42,638 bases of DNA from Lentihominibacter faecis (GCF_014306095.1 NZ_JACRWC010000057.1:1-42638); one strand, 5' to 3'; numbered from the stretch's first letter, positions 15,391-23,831 are shown. The notes: generated by a model not told the origin, from the sequence alone. Program-made: numbers and translations.

Positions 15391-16590
15391 ATCAAACTCC
15401 AGAGCCAGTCCGCCCAGAGAAGTTTCTTTATAGGCTTTATTCAAATCGTGACCGGTGTTTTTCATTACGTTTACTACGGCATCAAAGGATACTTTGTTTT
15501 TACGGACGTATCCCAGGTTCTTGGCGTAGATCGCACAGTCGATGGCTCGAAGTGCTGCGTAGCCGTTTCGCTCGATGCACGGGATCTGAACATAGCCGCC
15601 AACCGGATCGCAGGTAAGCCCCAGGTTGTGTTCCAGCCCCATTTCTGCGGCGTATTCGATCAGACTGTTGTTGAGTCCCAGGATCCAGGCATACAGTGCT
15701 GCACCCATAGCACAGGCGCTTCCGATCTCTGCCTGACATCCTGCGTCAGCACCGGAAATGCTGGCGTTGTTCTTGATTACATTGCCAAAAACACCGGCAA
15801 CAGCAAGAGCTTTGATGAGCCGAGGTTTCTCTACATTCAGCTGCTTGTAGCAGTAATACAGGATGGCCGGAAGGACCCCGCTGGAACCGCAGGTCGGTGC
15901 AGTAACGATGGTCTGCCCTGAAGCATTTTCTTCTGCGACCGCATAGGCATAACTACTGAGGATCAGTGTTTCCCGTTCACTTCCTGCCGGCAGATTGATG
16001 GCCTGCGTATACATCTGCTTGGCCACACGAGGAAGCTGGAGCTTGCCGGGGATCGTACCTTCCCGCTTCAGACCTCGCTCCACAGAATCAAACATCGTAT
16101 CCAGTATTTCATACAGATAATCAACAAAGAGAGCATTTTCATGCTCCATCACATAATCGTAAAAAGAATAGGCATTTCGATCCAGAGTTTCCAGGATCTC
16201 TTTTAAATTCTTTTCGCGATATACATTTTTTCTTGACATGCTAAAATCATCCTCACCCTCCCAGATGATGGATCCTCCGCCGACAGAATATGCCGTAATA
16301 TCATCTTTTAGCTCGCCGTCTTGATAGATGTGAAACACCATACCGTTGGGATGAAACGGCAGGGTTTCTTCGCAGAAATTCACCTGGCAGTTTTCTCCCA
16401 GTGTTTCATGTATGATGTAGTCGGTCAGATGTCCCTTTCCCGTCATGGAGAGTGATCCGTAAAGATCCACCACATATTCGGCGTCCTCTCCAAATCTTTT
16501 TTTAATAATTCTTGCTGCTCTCTCCGGTCCCATGGTATGGGACGAGGACGGACCCTTTCCTATTTTAAATAATTCTCTTAATGATTCCAT
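15385..16590 (-). CDS. L-serine ammonia-lyase, [4Fe-4S], single chain
   Basis: 401 aa fusion of the beta-like N-terminal and alpha-like C-terminal parts of iron-sulfur L-serine dehydratase. It converts L-serine to pyruvate and ammonia in the cytoplasm. Diagnostic segments: KGPSSSHTMGPERAARI (residues 12-28), SVGGGSI near 102, APTCGSSGVLPA near 232, DAGCQAEIGSACAMGAAL near 280 and LTCDPVGGYVQIPCIERNG near 328; cysteines in these motifs bind the cluster. Upstream ribosome site is weak (AAGGAACGGAAG). It converges on the XRE gene with a 6-bp overlap. In an anaerobe this serves amino-acid fermentation. Confidence 0.93.
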   Translation of the reverse strand: MESLRELFKIGKGPSSSHTMGPERAARIIKKRFGEDAEYVVDLYGSLSMTGKGHLTDYIIHETLGENCQVNFCEETLPFHPNGMVFHIYQDGELKDDITAYSVGGGSIIWEGEDDFSMSRKNVYREKNLKEILETLDRNAYSFYDYVMEHENALFVDYLYEILDTMFDSVERGLKREGTIPGKLQLPRVAKQMYTQAINLPAGSERETLILSSYAYAVAEENASGQTIVTAPTCGSSGVLPAILYYCYKQLNVEKPRLIKALAVAGVFGNVIKNNASISGADAGCQAEIGSACAMGAALYAWILGLNNSLIEYAAEMGLEHNLGLTCDPVGGYVQIPCIERNGYAALRAIDCAIYAKNLGYVRKNKVSFDAVVNVMKNTGHDLNKAYKETSLGGLALEFDL

Positions 16591-16623
16591 ATTGTCAGTC
16601 TTCCGTTCCTTTTAAAGTCGCTC

Positions 16624-17181
16624 TTAATTCGCTGCGCCTTCGTCGCTGCGCTTTAGGATCTTGCCTGTTGCGCCATCGATTTCAAACTCGTGCTTCGAAC
16701 CATCGTATTTGATCTCGATCTCATACACGATCGCCCCGTGTTCCGTATCTACATCCATCTCCGTGATGCAGTCCGCATCTGCACCGGGAACATTCTCCAA
16801 TGCGATCTCTGCCGCTTTTTCGATGCCGATATCCGTCGTCTGCACCGCCTGCTGACCAGAATCATCCTGTCCATAATTAGTGTCCTGCTTTTCTCTGCCG
16901 GTGATCTTGCCATTGCGTACATTTATCTGATAGTTGTACAGAATGCCATCGCTGACGATGGTCACATCGTATTTCATGCAGCCGTCATCGAAAGTCTTGT
17001 CCACTGCGATGGAATACTGCGCATCGCCAAGCCCTGCATCGTCTCTGGCGATCTCCTCCGCCTTCACGCTGCTGATCCCGCCAAAAAGACCCATCAGCCA
17101 GCACACCAGAAGAGCGATCACCACAACTGCTGCTATGATCCCTCCGATGATCATTCCCTTTTTTCGGTTCTTCTGTTCCAT
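16624..17181 (-). CDS. Membrane-anchored PepSY-domain protein
   Basis: 185 aa from the ATG at 17179-17181, preferred over one 18 bp upstream because GAGGGG lies 7 nt before it. A single N-terminal membrane helix (GMIIGGIIAAVVVIALLVCW) anchors two PepSY domains outside the cell: about residues 38-100 and 112-180 (EKAAEIALENVPGADAD ... EFEIDGATGKIL). PepSY domains are thought to inhibit proteases or bind the cell wall. A possible extended -10 (TGATATACT) lies just upstream on the minus strand. No neighbour clarifies its partner. Confidence 0.85.
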   Translation of the reverse strand: MEQKNRKKGMIIGGIIAAVVVIALLVCWLMGLFGGISSVKAEEIARDDAGLGDAQYSIAVDKTFDDGCMKYDVTIVSDGILYNYQINVRNGKITGREKQDTNYGQDDSGQQAVQTTDIGIEKAAEIALENVPGADADCITEMDVDTEHGAIVYEIEIKYDGSKHEFEIDGATGKILKRSDEGAAN

Positions 17182-17257
17182 AAAAAATCCCCTCTTCATC
17201 TATTGAATTTCCAAGTTGTTTTAGTATATCACAGATTCCGGGATAAATTCTATCCTT

Positions 17258-18937
17258 TTATTTCAAAACCGACTCAAAGCTGACTCCTGTCAGTGCAGCA
17301 TCCGCAATGTTTGCACAGGAATTGCCGATTCGATCGAAACTGTGAAGGATCCTCGTAAAGTCGCTTGTCATCTCCGAGTCACATGCTCCCTGTTTTACAC
17401 GCTTCATGTGATTTTTACGCAGCTTCAGAGTCAGGTCCAGCACGTTATCCTTTTTATGAACGATCTTCCGCGCATCCTCACCATTACCTGTCCGAATAAC
17501 TTCCAGCACATTCCGATACATATCTTCTATGATTTGCAATCCCCGGCACAGATCTTCCACAGCCTCCGGCGAAAGCTTGTGCTTCTTTTCCAGGATACTC
17601 TGCAAAGACTCCGTCGCCTCTGTGCAAAGGGCGTCTGCCCTCTCGATATCGCTCAATATGTACATCATGCCCGCTGTCTGAGTCGCCTGCTCTTCCGTCA
17701 TAGAACCGGAAGAAAAAAGACTGGAAAGATACGATACGATATTGTCGTAAAGCTTTCTTACAACGACAGCCTGTCTCAAGATAGAATCCACACGGCGCAG
17801 ATCCTGTCTCTCGATGGCGTGGTTCAGACGATGGATCATTTGCTCCACCATACCACTGCACCGCAGGATCTCACGCGCCACCATTTCCATAGCAGCAGCC
17901 GGCTGTGAGATCAGACGCGGATCCAGGAAAATCGGAACGTCCTTCTGCTTGCTGTTCTTCTCCTTGTACGGCAGGATCTTTACCACGATTTTCACCAGCA
18001 GCCAGATCAGAGGCAGCCAGATCAGCGTCATGGTGATGTTAAAGATCGTATGAGCGTTAGCGATCTGCCTTGCAATGACTTCAACTTCCGGACCCTTTGT
18101 AGAGATCGCCTGGATAAAATGAGCATACGGCTTCACGAACCAGATGAACAGAAAAGCTCCTGTTATATTGAAGGTACAATGAGCCAGCGCCGTGCGCTTT
18201 GCATCACGGCTCTGACCGATACACGCTAAAAGCGCCGTGATCGTCGTTCCTATGTTATCCCCCAGAAGAACAGGGATGGCACCTTCCAGGCCGATGATGC
18301 TGGAAACGCCATCCGGGCCTGCCTGCGCTGCAAAGTTCTGCAGAACCGCAATGGTCGCGCTGCTGCTTTGCACCACCAGAGTCATCAGCGTTCCCACCAG
18401 TACGCCAAGCACCGGTATTCCGGAAACGTGATCGATCATATTGATGAAAACCGGACTTTCCGCCAGCGGTTTCATCACGCTGCTCATGATCTGTATGCCC
18501 TCAAACAGCAGCCCGAATGCGAAGATCGTCTGACCGATGCTCTTGATTTTTTCTGATTTAAAGACAAAGGACACGATAAAGCCCACGAAAATGATGACGA
18601 AAATATAATCACTGATGTTAAATGCCAGAAGCTGTGCTGTCATCGTGGTCCCGATATTGGCTCCCAGAATAACGGAAATACCCTGCTTCAAAGTCATCAA
18701 CCCTGCACTGACGAACCCGATGACCATGACCGTCGTGGCACTGCTGCTCTGCATCACCGCCGTTGCAATGGTTCCTGCCAGGACCCCCATCACCGGATTC
18801 ACCGTAAGGATCCCCAGGATCTTCTTCATCTTTTCCCCGGCCGCCTTTTGCAGCGACTCACTCATCATGTTCATGCCGAAAATAAAGATTGCCAGCCCGC
18901 CCAGCAGGCCGAATGTGATCTGAAAAGCGTCGTTCAT
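17258..18937 (-). CDS. Na+/phosphate cotransporter family protein with PhoU-like domain
   Basis: 559 aa. The N-terminal 330 residues hold multiple membrane helices and the duplicated signature QSSSATTVMVIGFVSAGL (near residue 63) and QSSSATIAVLQNF (near 190) of the NptA/PNaS family, with GANIGTT/GDNIGTT motifs. Residues about 350-545 form a PhoU-like helical domain. The protein should move phosphate (or another anion) with sodium across the membrane. AAGGAG precedes the ATG. The promoter carries TTAACA-type repeats with about 11-bp spacing, which suggests control by phosphate starvation through PhoP. Confidence 0.9.
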   Translation of the reverse strand: MNDAFQITFGLLGGLAIFIFGMNMMSESLQKAAGEKMKKILGILTVNPVMGVLAGTIATAVMQSSSATTVMVIGFVSAGLMTLKQGISVILGANIGTTMTAQLLAFNISDYIFVIIFVGFIVSFVFKSEKIKSIGQTIFAFGLLFEGIQIMSSVMKPLAESPVFINMIDHVSGIPVLGVLVGTLMTLVVQSSSATIAVLQNFAAQAGPDGVSSIIGLEGAIPVLLGDNIGTTITALLACIGQSRDAKRTALAHCTFNITGAFLFIWFVKPYAHFIQAISTKGPEVEVIARQIANAHTIFNITMTLIWLPLIWLLVKIVVKILPYKEKNSKQKDVPIFLDPRLISQPAAAMEMVAREILRCSGMVEQMIHRLNHAIERQDLRRVDSILRQAVVVRKLYDNIVSYLSSLFSSGSMTEEQATQTAGMMYILSDIERADALCTEATESLQSILEKKHKLSPEAVEDLCRGLQIIEDMYRNVLEVIRTGNGEDARKIVHKKDNVLDLTLKLRKNHMKRVKQGACDSEMTSDFTRILHSFDRIGNSCANIADAALTGVSFESVLK

Positions 18938-18980
18938 TAGTTTCTCCTTCTGATCTTAATTATCTATTCTTATTGCTCTT

Positions 18981-19064
18981 ATTATAAAAGGGCTGTGTTA
19001 ACTTACGTTTAACAGCCCTGTTAATTCGATATTAAGTTTGAAGGTAATGTTAAGGGTGGGTTAA
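18981..19064 (-). promoter_or_regulatory. Promoter with PhoP-box-like hexamers
   Basis: On the minus strand TTAACC (19059-19064), TTAACA (19048-19053) and TTCAAA (19037-19042) are spaced exactly 11 bp apart. A second group, TTAACA (19019-19024), TTAAAC (19007-19012) and TTAACA (18996-19001), is spaced 12 and 11 bp. A TATAAT -10 box lies at 18981-18986, 9 bp beyond the last hexamer, and no TTGACA is present. This is the layout of PhoP-activated promoters in Bacillus, placed in front of a phosphate transporter. Confidence 0.6.
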
Positions 19065-19162
19065 GACTGATATGTATTTTTACTCTGCTTCTGGCAAGGC
19101 TTGTTCTTCCCTATGATTCAGACCCAGGCGCTATGTTAAATGTTTGTAAAATGATGGAAAAT

Positions 19163-19208
19163 AAAAAAACAGTAAAGCCTTCGGAAGGATCCCAAAGGTA
19201 TCGCTGTT
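19163..19208 (-). terminator. Imperfect hairpin with T-run
   Basis: On the minus strand AACAG...CCTT pairs with AAGG...CTGTT with a few mismatches, and seven or so T residues follow (19163-19169). It would stop minus-strand read-through before the phosphate transporter promoter. The remainder of 19065-19230 shows no gene I can support. Confidence 0.4.
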
Positions 19209-19231
19209 TCGATGTATTGCTAAAATTATCC

Positions 19232-19260
19232 TTGTACTTTTTGTAAGTATATGGTATATT
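19232..19260 (+). promoter_or_regulatory. Promoter of the mini-toxin mRNA
   Basis: TTGTAC (19232-19237), 17-bp spacer, TATATT (19255-19260) with a TGG just upstream of the -10. The start would fall near 19267, giving a leader of about 56 nt. Confidence 0.5.
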
Positions 19261-19322
19261 ATTCCTGCGGAAGGCTGCCGGGATACGGTGGACGGTTGCT
19301 CCCTGAGAAGGGAGGTGATTCA

Positions 19323-19409
19323 GTGTACTTAACGTTTTCCGATCTATTGGGATTCGGGATGTTCGTTATTGCTCTGATCGCCTTGATCGTACAGATCAGG
19401 CGTAAATAG
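19323..19409 (+). CDS. Holin-like small hydrophobic toxin (type I TA)
   Basis: 28 aa, GTG start at 19323 behind a very strong site, GGGAGGTGAT. The product is one membrane helix (LLGFGMFVIALIALIVQI) with an acidic residue before it and a basic tail RRK, the pattern of the 'putative holin-like toxin' family of Bacillota. It would insert in the cell's own membrane. The gene is too short for standard gene callers. A perfect-stem bidirectional terminator follows 15 bp later and a convergent RNA promoter faces it, as expected for an antisense-RNA-controlled toxin. Confidence 0.75.
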   Translation: MYLTFSDLLGFGMFVIALIALIVQIRRK

Positions 19410-19414
19410 TTTTA

Positions 19415-19529
19415 CCATAAAGTAAAACACCCGTCCATCATTCCCCTTGGACGGGTGTTTTCCACACTCACACTATGGGGAACCGTTCCTAGTCTGACCT
19501 GACCGTCAGACTCCCGGCAACCCTTCTGT
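19415..19529 (-). ncRNA. Antisense antitoxin RNA (predicted)
   Basis: Starting about 7 nt past the TATAAT box, a minus-strand RNA of roughly 110 nt would run to the shared terminator, overlapping the 3' untranslated part of the toxin mRNA. It contains two further perfect hairpins: AGTCTGAC/GTCAGACT (about 19491-19512) and GGAAC/GTTCC nearby. Its first bases (GAAGGGTTGCCGGGA) closely resemble the start of the toxin mRNA (GAAGGCTGCCGGGA). Confidence 0.55.
19424..19461. terminator. Bidirectional terminator shared by toxin and antisense RNA
   Basis: AAAACACCCGTCCA (19424-19437) and TGGACGGGTGTTTT (19448-19461) form a perfect 14-bp stem with a 10-nt loop and A/T runs on both sides, so it works in both directions. 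It is also the first strong terminator after ecfT at 19571 and may end the long corrinoid operon. Confidence 0.85.
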
Positions 19530-19535
19530 ATCATT

Positions 19536-19564
19536 ATTATAAAACGATTCTCACAGAAAATCAA
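19536..19564 (-). promoter_or_regulatory. Promoter of the antisense RNA
   Basis: TTGATT (19559-19564), 17-bp spacer, perfect TATAAT (19536-19541) on the minus strand, directed toward the toxin gene. Confidence 0.7.
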
Positions 19565-19570
19565 TTGAAA

Positions 19571-20452
19571 CTAAATATTCTTCCTCTTCCGCTGAAACCG
19601 CCACTGCCCTAACAGTTCCAGTCCCATGGGCAGAAGCAGGAACGCTCCATAGATGCCGTAGAACACATAGGACCAGAAGGTCACCCGGTTCCAGATGATC
19701 TCCGGGTCGTAGTGGACCCGTGTCTGATCCAGCATCAAAGCCGCTGCCAGTCCGCCAAGACAGGCAGACAACACTATGACCAGGCTGCGATCCCGATTGT
19801 CGAATCGATAAATGGAATACGCCGTCCGCCCTCGGAGGCCGCATCCCCGGCTCTTCATGGAAAATCCGCTTTCGAAAAAACTTTCCAGCATCCAGGTGAT
19901 CAGGATCGACAACTCCCGTACTCCATTTTTCATTCGCTGCCAGAGGCTTCCCTGGTGCACGCCTTTACCCAATCCCCGCCGAGCCGTTTCGGTCTGAGAT
20001 GCTCGCACTCGCACCCGACCGAACATCCGCAATGCCACCGACAGCATGAGAGAAAGCCGCGGAGAGATCTTTCCAAAAAGATAAATGATCTTGTCCACGG
20101 AAAATACCGCCAGAAAGCAGCTGAACATCATCAAAAAAGCCGCCGTCGTCGTCCCCAGCACCAGCCCGTAGACGATGGATTCCAAGGTGATTTCGTTACC
20201 GATAAAATCGGTCGCAAGATCCGTCACTCCAAAGTGATTATAAGACGCATACACCCCGGCATACAGCAGGATCAGAGGCACCAGGCACAGATCGAAGATC
20301 AATCCGCGCTTTCCTCGCAGCTTCACCGACCAGGCAAAGGATGCCGCAAACGAAATAGCCAGGAAAACCGGATGACGAAACAGAATGATCCCTGTCAGCG
20401 CTGCCGCAAAATATATCAAATTGATCACAGGATGATAACTGCTGAATTTCAT
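19571..20452 (-). CDS. ECF transporter T component (EcfT), copy 1
   Basis: 293 aa integral membrane protein with about six helices. EcfT couples the two ATPases to the substrate-binding S component. The cytoplasmic coupling region shows the two Arg-containing motifs typical of the family: TARRGLGKG near residue 155 and SMKSRGCGLRGR near 200. GGAG lies before the ATG, 3 bp after the S-component stop. It is the last gene of the riboswitch-controlled unit. A second EcfT (22926-23819) is in the same operon, which is unusual for a single ECF transporter. Confidence 0.9.
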   Translation of the reverse strand: MKFSSYHPVINLIYFAAALTGIILFRHPVFLAISFAASFAWSVKLRGKRGLIFDLCLVPLILLYAGVYASYNHFGVTDLATDFIGNEITLESIVYGLVLGTTTAAFLMMFSCFLAVFSVDKIIYLFGKISPRLSLMLSVALRMFGRVRVRASQTETARRGLGKGVHQGSLWQRMKNGVRELSILITWMLESFFESGFSMKSRGCGLRGRTAYSIYRFDNRDRSLVIVLSACLGGLAAALMLDQTRVHYDPEIIWNRVTFWSYVFYGIYGAFLLLPMGLELLGQWRFQRKRKNI

Positions 20453-20455
20453 AAT

Positions 20456-21196
20456 CTACTCCGCTTCCATAAGTCCATACTTGACTTTGATGCGATCCAG
20501 TTTTTCGATCATCGGATGCGCCAGAATAAGCAGGGTCAGAAATACCGCCGCCCCGTGCACAGCATTGAACGGCAGCCCCGACAGATACACCGCTCCCACC
20601 GCCTCTGTATTGATCACTGAACTCATGGTAAACAATGTACACGTGTCCAGGATCGGTCCAATGAGAACCAGGATCATCCCGCCGCCGATGAGTGCTGTCA
20701 CAAGCCGCCTTCCGCCAGTCATCACGCCCGCTCTGCAAAGGTATCCCGCCAAAAGCCCTGCCAGCCCGAAGGCGAACATCTGCCACGGCGTCCACGCTCC
20801 CTGGCCGAATATGAAATTGCTGACAAAAGCACTGATGCTTCCGGTCATAAAACCGGCCTGCGGACCCAGAGCCATACCGCAGATCATGACGATCCCCACA
20901 ATAGGTTTGAACTGCGGAAACATAATAAACGCTGCCCGCGAAGCCACAGCGATCGCACACATCACAGCGATCAGCACCATTTCCCTCGTCTTGGGTCTGC
21001 GTCTCTCGAAACTGAGCCAGAATGCCGCAACAGCGCACAACAAAACCAGCATACTGGTAAGATAATATTTCCGATCACCCATCTGCCAGGAAAGCAGCAG
21101 CACTGCCGGAATCCCGATGATCACAAGTCCCAGCGCGATCCACTGTTTCACAGACCTGCGCCCCGCCCAGTTCTCTTTTATCGATTTTTCCTGCAT
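20456..21196 (-). CDS. ECF transporter S component, probable corrinoid specificity
   Basis: 246 aa with six or more hydrophobic segments and a short basic N-terminal extension. Features of S components are visible: MVLIAVMCAIAVASRAAF (residues about 73-90, the T-binding AxxxA-like helix), IVGIVMICGMALGPQAGF and FGQGAWTPWQMFAFG. S components bind the vitamin and topple in the membrane during transport. Specificity cannot be read from the sequence; placement in a cobalamin-riboswitch operon points to cobalamin or another corrinoid, in the sense of the CbrT/CblT systems. Its start overlaps the end of the ATPase gene by 19 bp. Confidence 0.85.
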   Translation of the reverse strand: MQEKSIKENWAGRRSVKQWIALGLVIIGIPAVLLLSWQMGDRKYYLTSMLVLLCAVAAFWLSFERRRPKTREMVLIAVMCAIAVASRAAFIMFPQFKPIVGIVMICGMALGPQAGFMTGSISAFVSNFIFGQGAWTPWQMFAFGLAGLLAGYLCRAGVMTGGRRLVTALIGGGMILVLIGPILDTCTLFTMSSVINTEAVGAVYLSGLPFNAVHGAAVFLTLLILAHPMIEKLDRIKVKYGLMEAE

Positions 21197-22953
21197 AGCT
21201 CGATCACATCCTCTACATTGACCGCATTTTGAAATATGTGACGGCTCATGCGGTTTGCCGCCGTCGTGTAAAAGCTGTTGCGTGCAAAGAATTTCTCCGG
21301 TGTGTTAACCGTCACGATACTCCCGTCAAAGAACATCCCCGTCAGATCTGCGTACCGTGCGCAGAATTCCACATCGTGAGATACCATAACGACGGTTACG
21401 CCCTCTGTCTGCAAACGCTTTAACACTCTCGCAAATTTCTGTTTAAAGAAGCTGTCCATACCCTTGGTCGGTTCATCCAGCAATAATATCTTCGGTTCCG
21501 TCAGCATAACCTTGGCAAGAGCTGTCCTCTGCTGTTCCCCACCGGAAAGATCATAAGGATGGCGATCCAGCAGGTCATCGATTTCACAGAGTTCCGCGAT
21601 CTTCAGAATCTGCTCTTCTTCGGAAGCTGCGCTCCGGTCTGCTGCTCCGTTTGCTGCACGTCCGTCGCACATTTCCAGCAGTTCCTCTCTCACCGTCTTC
21701 TTCACGAATACGCTTTTCGGATCCTGAGGCAGCATGGCCAAAGTTCCAGCAAAAAGTTCCCCGCCTTTATATTTATCCAGACGTTTCCCTTCGATCCAGA
21801 TCTTGCCGCGGTACGGCCTGCAAACACCGCAAACACTCTTCAGCATAGTGGATTTCCCCGTGCCGTTTCCTCCGACTACTGCAAAGATGCTGCCCTGGGG
21901 GATCTCAAGATCCACGCCTCGCAGCACGTCCGGCGTATCCTTTTCATAACGGAACCAGACTTCCTTCATGACGATGGATAATGGGGAATTTTCCAGCTCT
22001 CCCTCTGATTTATGACGCCCCGAAACTTCGATCTCCTGCACCAGCGACTCCGGATCTCGTCCAGCAAAAATACCGCTTAAAAAGCTGCGGCCTTCTCTCA
22101 CGGTAAGAGGGCAGTTTTCTACCGCTACGCCACCGGTCCCATAATACACCTGCACCGGTGCCGGCATGGCCGTAAACATCTCGTGCTCCCGTCCTTGCAG
22201 AAAATCGCAGACCTGTCTCGGCGTACCATCCGTCAGGATCTGCCCCTGATCCATGACGACCACCCGGTCGGCCGCATGGTAGATATCTTCAAGCCGGTGC
22301 TCCGTGATCAGTATGGTTGTTCCCAGCTCCAGGTTTATCTTGCGGACAGTGTTGAGAAAGTCCGCCGCTGCGATGGGATCCAGCTGGCTTGTCGGCTCGT
22401 CCAGGATCAGTACGTCCGGCTGCATGGCCATGATGGACGCTAGATTCAGCAGCTGCTTCTGCCCTCCGGAAAGCTGACCCACATCTTTACAAAACCAGTC
22501 CTGTATCCCGAAATAGCTGGCCATTTCCGCCACTCGAAGCCGCATGGTCTTCTGATCCATCCCCAGGCTTTCCAGTCCGAAAGCCAGTTCATGCCACACC
22601 TTATCGGTCACGATCTGAGCGTCCGGATCCTGCATGACGTAGCCGATCCTGGCCGCCTGCGTCCGCTGATCGGATTTCTCAAGGGGTTTGCCATGAAACA
22701 GTATTTTCCCTTCTCGTTTTCCATGAGGCGTCAGAACCGTCTTGCAGTGTCGCAAAAGAGTCGTTTTGCCGCAGCCGCTTTTGCCGCACAGCAAAACATA
22801 TTCCCCGTCCTCTACCGTCAGATCGATATCCTGCAAAGCCTTCGGCGTATCAAAATATCCCGGTGCGCCGGAGTGCTCCCGATCGCCTTCGGATGCTCCG
22901 CCCGGTGCTCCCGGATAAGAAAAACTTAAATTTTTGATCTCAAAACATGCCAT
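21178..22953 (-). CDS. ECF transporter ATPase, fused EcfA-EcfA'
   Basis: 591 aa carrying two full ABC domains. Domain 1: Walker A GKSGCGKTTL near residue 58, signature LSGGQKQLL near 165, Walker B VLILDEPTSQLD near 185. Domain 2 (from about 325): Walker A GGNGTGKSTM, signature LSGGEQQRTA, Walker B ILLLDEPTKGMD. Separate EcfA and EcfA' are more common; fusion fixes a 1:1 pair. It powers vitamin uptake with EcfT and the S component. GGAGG lies upstream of the ATG, which overlaps the end of the second EcfT gene by 28 bp. Confidence 0.95.
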   Translation of the reverse strand: MACFEIKNLSFSYPGAPGGASEGDREHSGAPGYFDTPKALQDIDLTVEDGEYVLLCGKSGCGKTTLLRHCKTVLTPHGKREGKILFHGKPLEKSDQRTQAARIGYVMQDPDAQIVTDKVWHELAFGLESLGMDQKTMRLRVAEMASYFGIQDWFCKDVGQLSGGQKQLLNLASIMAMQPDVLILDEPTSQLDPIAAADFLNTVRKINLELGTTILITEHRLEDIYHAADRVVVMDQGQILTDGTPRQVCDFLQGREHEMFTAMPAPVQVYYGTGGVAVENCPLTVREGRSFLSGIFAGRDPESLVQEIEVSGRHKSEGELENSPLSIVMKEVWFRYEKDTPDVLRGVDLEIPQGSIFAVVGGNGTGKSTMLKSVCGVCRPYRGKIWIEGKRLDKYKGGELFAGTLAMLPQDPKSVFVKKTVREELLEMCDGRAANGAADRSAASEEEQILKIAELCEIDDLLDRHPYDLSGGEQQRTALAKVMLTEPKILLLDEPTKGMDSFFKQKFARVLKRLQTEGVTVVMVSHDVEFCARYADLTGMFFDGSIVTVNTPEKFFARNSFYTTAANRMSRHIFQNAVNVEDVIELCRKNR

Positions 22954-23819
22954 CGCATTTCCTCCACTACATCAACTGCGACCGGAATACTTAAAAATAC
23001 AAACCAGCAGATGCTCCCGATCCAAAGCCACGGATCATCGTATCCTGACACCAGCAGTTCCGGTGTGTAGGATGCACGTGTCCCGCCTCGGAGCACAGCC
23101 GCAAGGATCCCCATCATAAGCAGGATCATCAGGCAAACCGTCAGTCTGTCCCGCTTCACAAAGGAATAGATGGAAAACGCGCTTCGCTTTCCGCTTCCAT
23201 AGCCCCTGCTCTGCATACTGTCCGCCGTGATCACTCCTCCTTCCAGTGCCCAGGACGTCAAAGCCGAAACCACCGCAAACGACGGCAGGAGTTTGCTTTG
23301 CAGCGAAGATCCAGTTTCCATCCGTCCGATACACCTGCGGGCCGTTGTGATCTGACGCGCCTTTCGCTGAAATCCCGGCACCATCCGAAACACCATAGTA
23401 AGGATCATGGAGATCACGGGACTTTTTCGCCCGAATACGAACATGAATTTATCGCTTGTCATGGTTCTGTTATAAGATGCGAACCACAGGATCACCGCTG
23501 TGAGCATACATCCCAGCGCCATGCCGTAATACAGGGCTTCCAGCGTGTAAGGCCGCTGTCCCAGATAGAACAAGGCCCTGTCGCCTCCGGTGTTGAGAAG
23601 CGGATTGATTGCACTGACCACCACGAAGACCGGGCTCATGCCAACGATCGTCCGAAGCCCCTGCCGCCCTCGGACCTGCAGATAATACACGGCCGCAAGC
23701 ACCAGGGAACAGATCAAAAACGCCGGATGCACAATCAGCACCGTAAAAAATACGGTGCCGATGTAAAATATGAAATTGACTTGCGGGCTGTACCCCGAAA
23801 ATGCATCCTGTCTATTCAT
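22926..23819 (-). CDS. ECF transporter T component (EcfT), copy 2
   Basis: 297 aa, several membrane helices (FIYIGTVFFTVLIVHPAFLI near the N-terminus) and the coupling motifs TTARRCIGR near residue 158 and SMQSRGYGSGKRSAFS near 205. It is clearly homologous to the EcfT at 19571 but divergent. Two T proteins flanking one ATPase fusion and one S protein may form an asymmetric transporter, or one may serve S components encoded elsewhere. It starts 12 bp after the cysteine-rich gene. Confidence 0.9.
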   Translation of the reverse strand: MNRQDAFSGYSPQVNFIFYIGTVFFTVLIVHPAFLICSLVLAAVYYLQVRGRQGLRTIVGMSPVFVVVSAINPLLNTGGDRALFYLGQRPYTLEALYYGMALGCMLTAVILWFASYNRTMTSDKFMFVFGRKSPVISMILTMVFRMVPGFQRKARQITTARRCIGRMETGSSLQSKLLPSFAVVSALTSWALEGGVITADSMQSRGYGSGKRSAFSIYSFVKRDRLTVCLMILLMMGILAAVLRGGTRASYTPELLVSGYDDPWLWIGSICWFVFLSIPVAVDVVEEMRWHVLRSKI

Positions 23820-23831
23820 GGATCCATCCTA

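Noticed and set aside
18990..19020. Hairpin AGGGCTGT...ACAGCCCT as an intrinsic terminator
   Set aside because: It is formed partly by the TTAACA hexamers, and the T-rich part is the TATAAT box of the phosphate transporter; a promoter explains it better.
19122..19250. Small plus-strand frame starting near 19133 before the toxin promoter
   Set aside because: It lacks a ribosome site and overlaps a minus-strand hairpin and the toxin promoter.
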